The notes under the pieces are model-generated. The model did not search any database and had not been told where the DNA came from. It saw nothing but the letters and a program-made list of their open reading frames with translations. Below are positions 5,623 to 6,001 of a stretch of 6,001 nt of DNA, piece after piece. How positions within the stretch are numbered: the stretch's first letter is position 1; the number at the start of each line of letters is the position of its first letter. The translations under genes and the position numbers were made by a program. Source of the stretch: Candidatus Delongbacteria bacterium (GTDB lineage: Bacteria > CAIWAD01 > BS150m-G50); NCBI GenBank assembly GCA_016784425.1, contig JADHUQ010000141.1, positions 1-6,001 on the forward strand, given 5' to 3'.

Positions 5623-6001
5623 ATGAAGAAGTTTACCCAGGCAATTCTGGTAACCATCCTGCTCAGTGGAATGGTCAATGCAGCTCAGATGCTACCGGTT
5701 GATAATGAGCGCTTCCTCAACCAGCCATCACTACTGGGCTATGTAGCCGACGAATTCATTGTGGTACTCAAAGACCAGGTTCCGGTCAATCATGCTGCCG
5801 ACGCCCTGCAACCGGTGGCGCTGGAGCAGCTTGCCGGATTCCGTAATCTGTCCGGTCTTTTTAAGGTCGATCGACTGCGACCCCAGTTTGCCGGTGCCGA
5901 TCAGGGCCTGCTGGCTGACAGCGACAGCAAACGCTCCCTGGCCCGTCATTACAAGATACATATTCAGACAGGCACACTGGAAGAAGCGATGGAGGCCTAC
6001 G
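5623..6001 (+). CDS. N-terminal part of a secreted protein with subtilase-like propeptide (runs off the right edge)
   Basis: 126 complete codons are visible. Residues 1-20 are a Sec signal peptide (MKK, hydrophobic core, then MVNA before AQM). After a short linker, GYVADEFIVVLKDQVPV (about 39-55) matches the opening strand of S8 (subtilisin-family) N-terminal propeptides, usually P-D-E-(F/I)-I-V. LARHYKIHIQTG with LEEAMEAY at about 107-126 matches the closing part of such propeptides. The catalytic Asp/His/Ser region would lie beyond the window, so the protease assignment rests on the propeptide only. GGAGG (5612-5616) precedes the ATG by 6 nt. The gene is divergent from the Cys/His-rich gene and probably has its own promoter near 5518. 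The product would be an exported extracellular or periplasmic protease, matured by removal of this region. Another exported protein with a similar inhibitor-like domain remains possible. Confidence 0.75.
   Translation, partial: MKKFTQAILVTILLSGMVNAAQMLPVDNERFLNQPSLLGYVADEFIVVLKDQVPVNHAADALQPVALEQLAGFRNLSGLFKVDRLRPQFAGADQGLLADSDSKRSLARHYKIHIQTGTLEEAMEAY

Overview
The window looks like chromosome of a free-living Gram-negative-type bacterium. Secreted proteins carry ordinary Sec signal peptides, start sites have a uniform GGAGG ribosome-binding site 5-6 nt upstream, and the large exoprotease ends in an Fn3-like module with no T9SS-style tail that I recognise. The architecture of that protease and the propeptide style of the S8-like protein resemble proteins of uncultured FCB-group or neighbouring candidate phyla. 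That placement is inference and not firm. I see no rRNA, tRNA, CRISPR array, insertion sequence or phage gene.

Layout. Positions 1-137 (minus) are the first 45 codons of an unidentified secreted protein. It lies 38 bp downstream of a 795-residue secreted C1 (papain-like) cysteine protease (176-2563, minus) with lectin-like, Ig/BACON-like, MAM/jelly-roll and Fn3 modules. A gene-poor stretch of about 430 bp (2564-2995) follows. Three more minus-strand genes come next, in transcription order: a small Cys/His-rich membrane-anchored protein of unknown family (4824-5204), an SO_0444/DUF318-type metal permease with a C-terminal HMA metal-binding domain (3408-4676, TTG start), and a double-zinc-ribbon plus TM2-domain membrane protein (2996-3406) one base after the permease stop. 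The TM2 gene carries an in-frame amber at codon 8. A divergent intergenic region of about 410 bp (5209-5622) holds a hairpin with an AAGGAGGT-containing loop and a TATAAT box. At the right edge a secreted protein with an S8-protease-like propeptide begins (5623 onward, plus strand) and runs off the window.

How the genes may work together. The permease and the Cys/His-rich protein could form a small copper/zinc export or buffering cassette, with the TM2 gene translationally coupled to the permease. Direct repeats sit immediately upstream of the permease start, where an operator could lie. The two secreted proteases on either side belong to an extracellular protein-degrading lifestyle and need not be linked to the metal cassette. 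The observations most worth checking are the premature amber in the TM2 gene, the orphan Cys/His-rich protein beside the HMA-fused permease, and the repeat and hairpin structures in the two intergenic regions. I do not see a clearly new multi-gene system.
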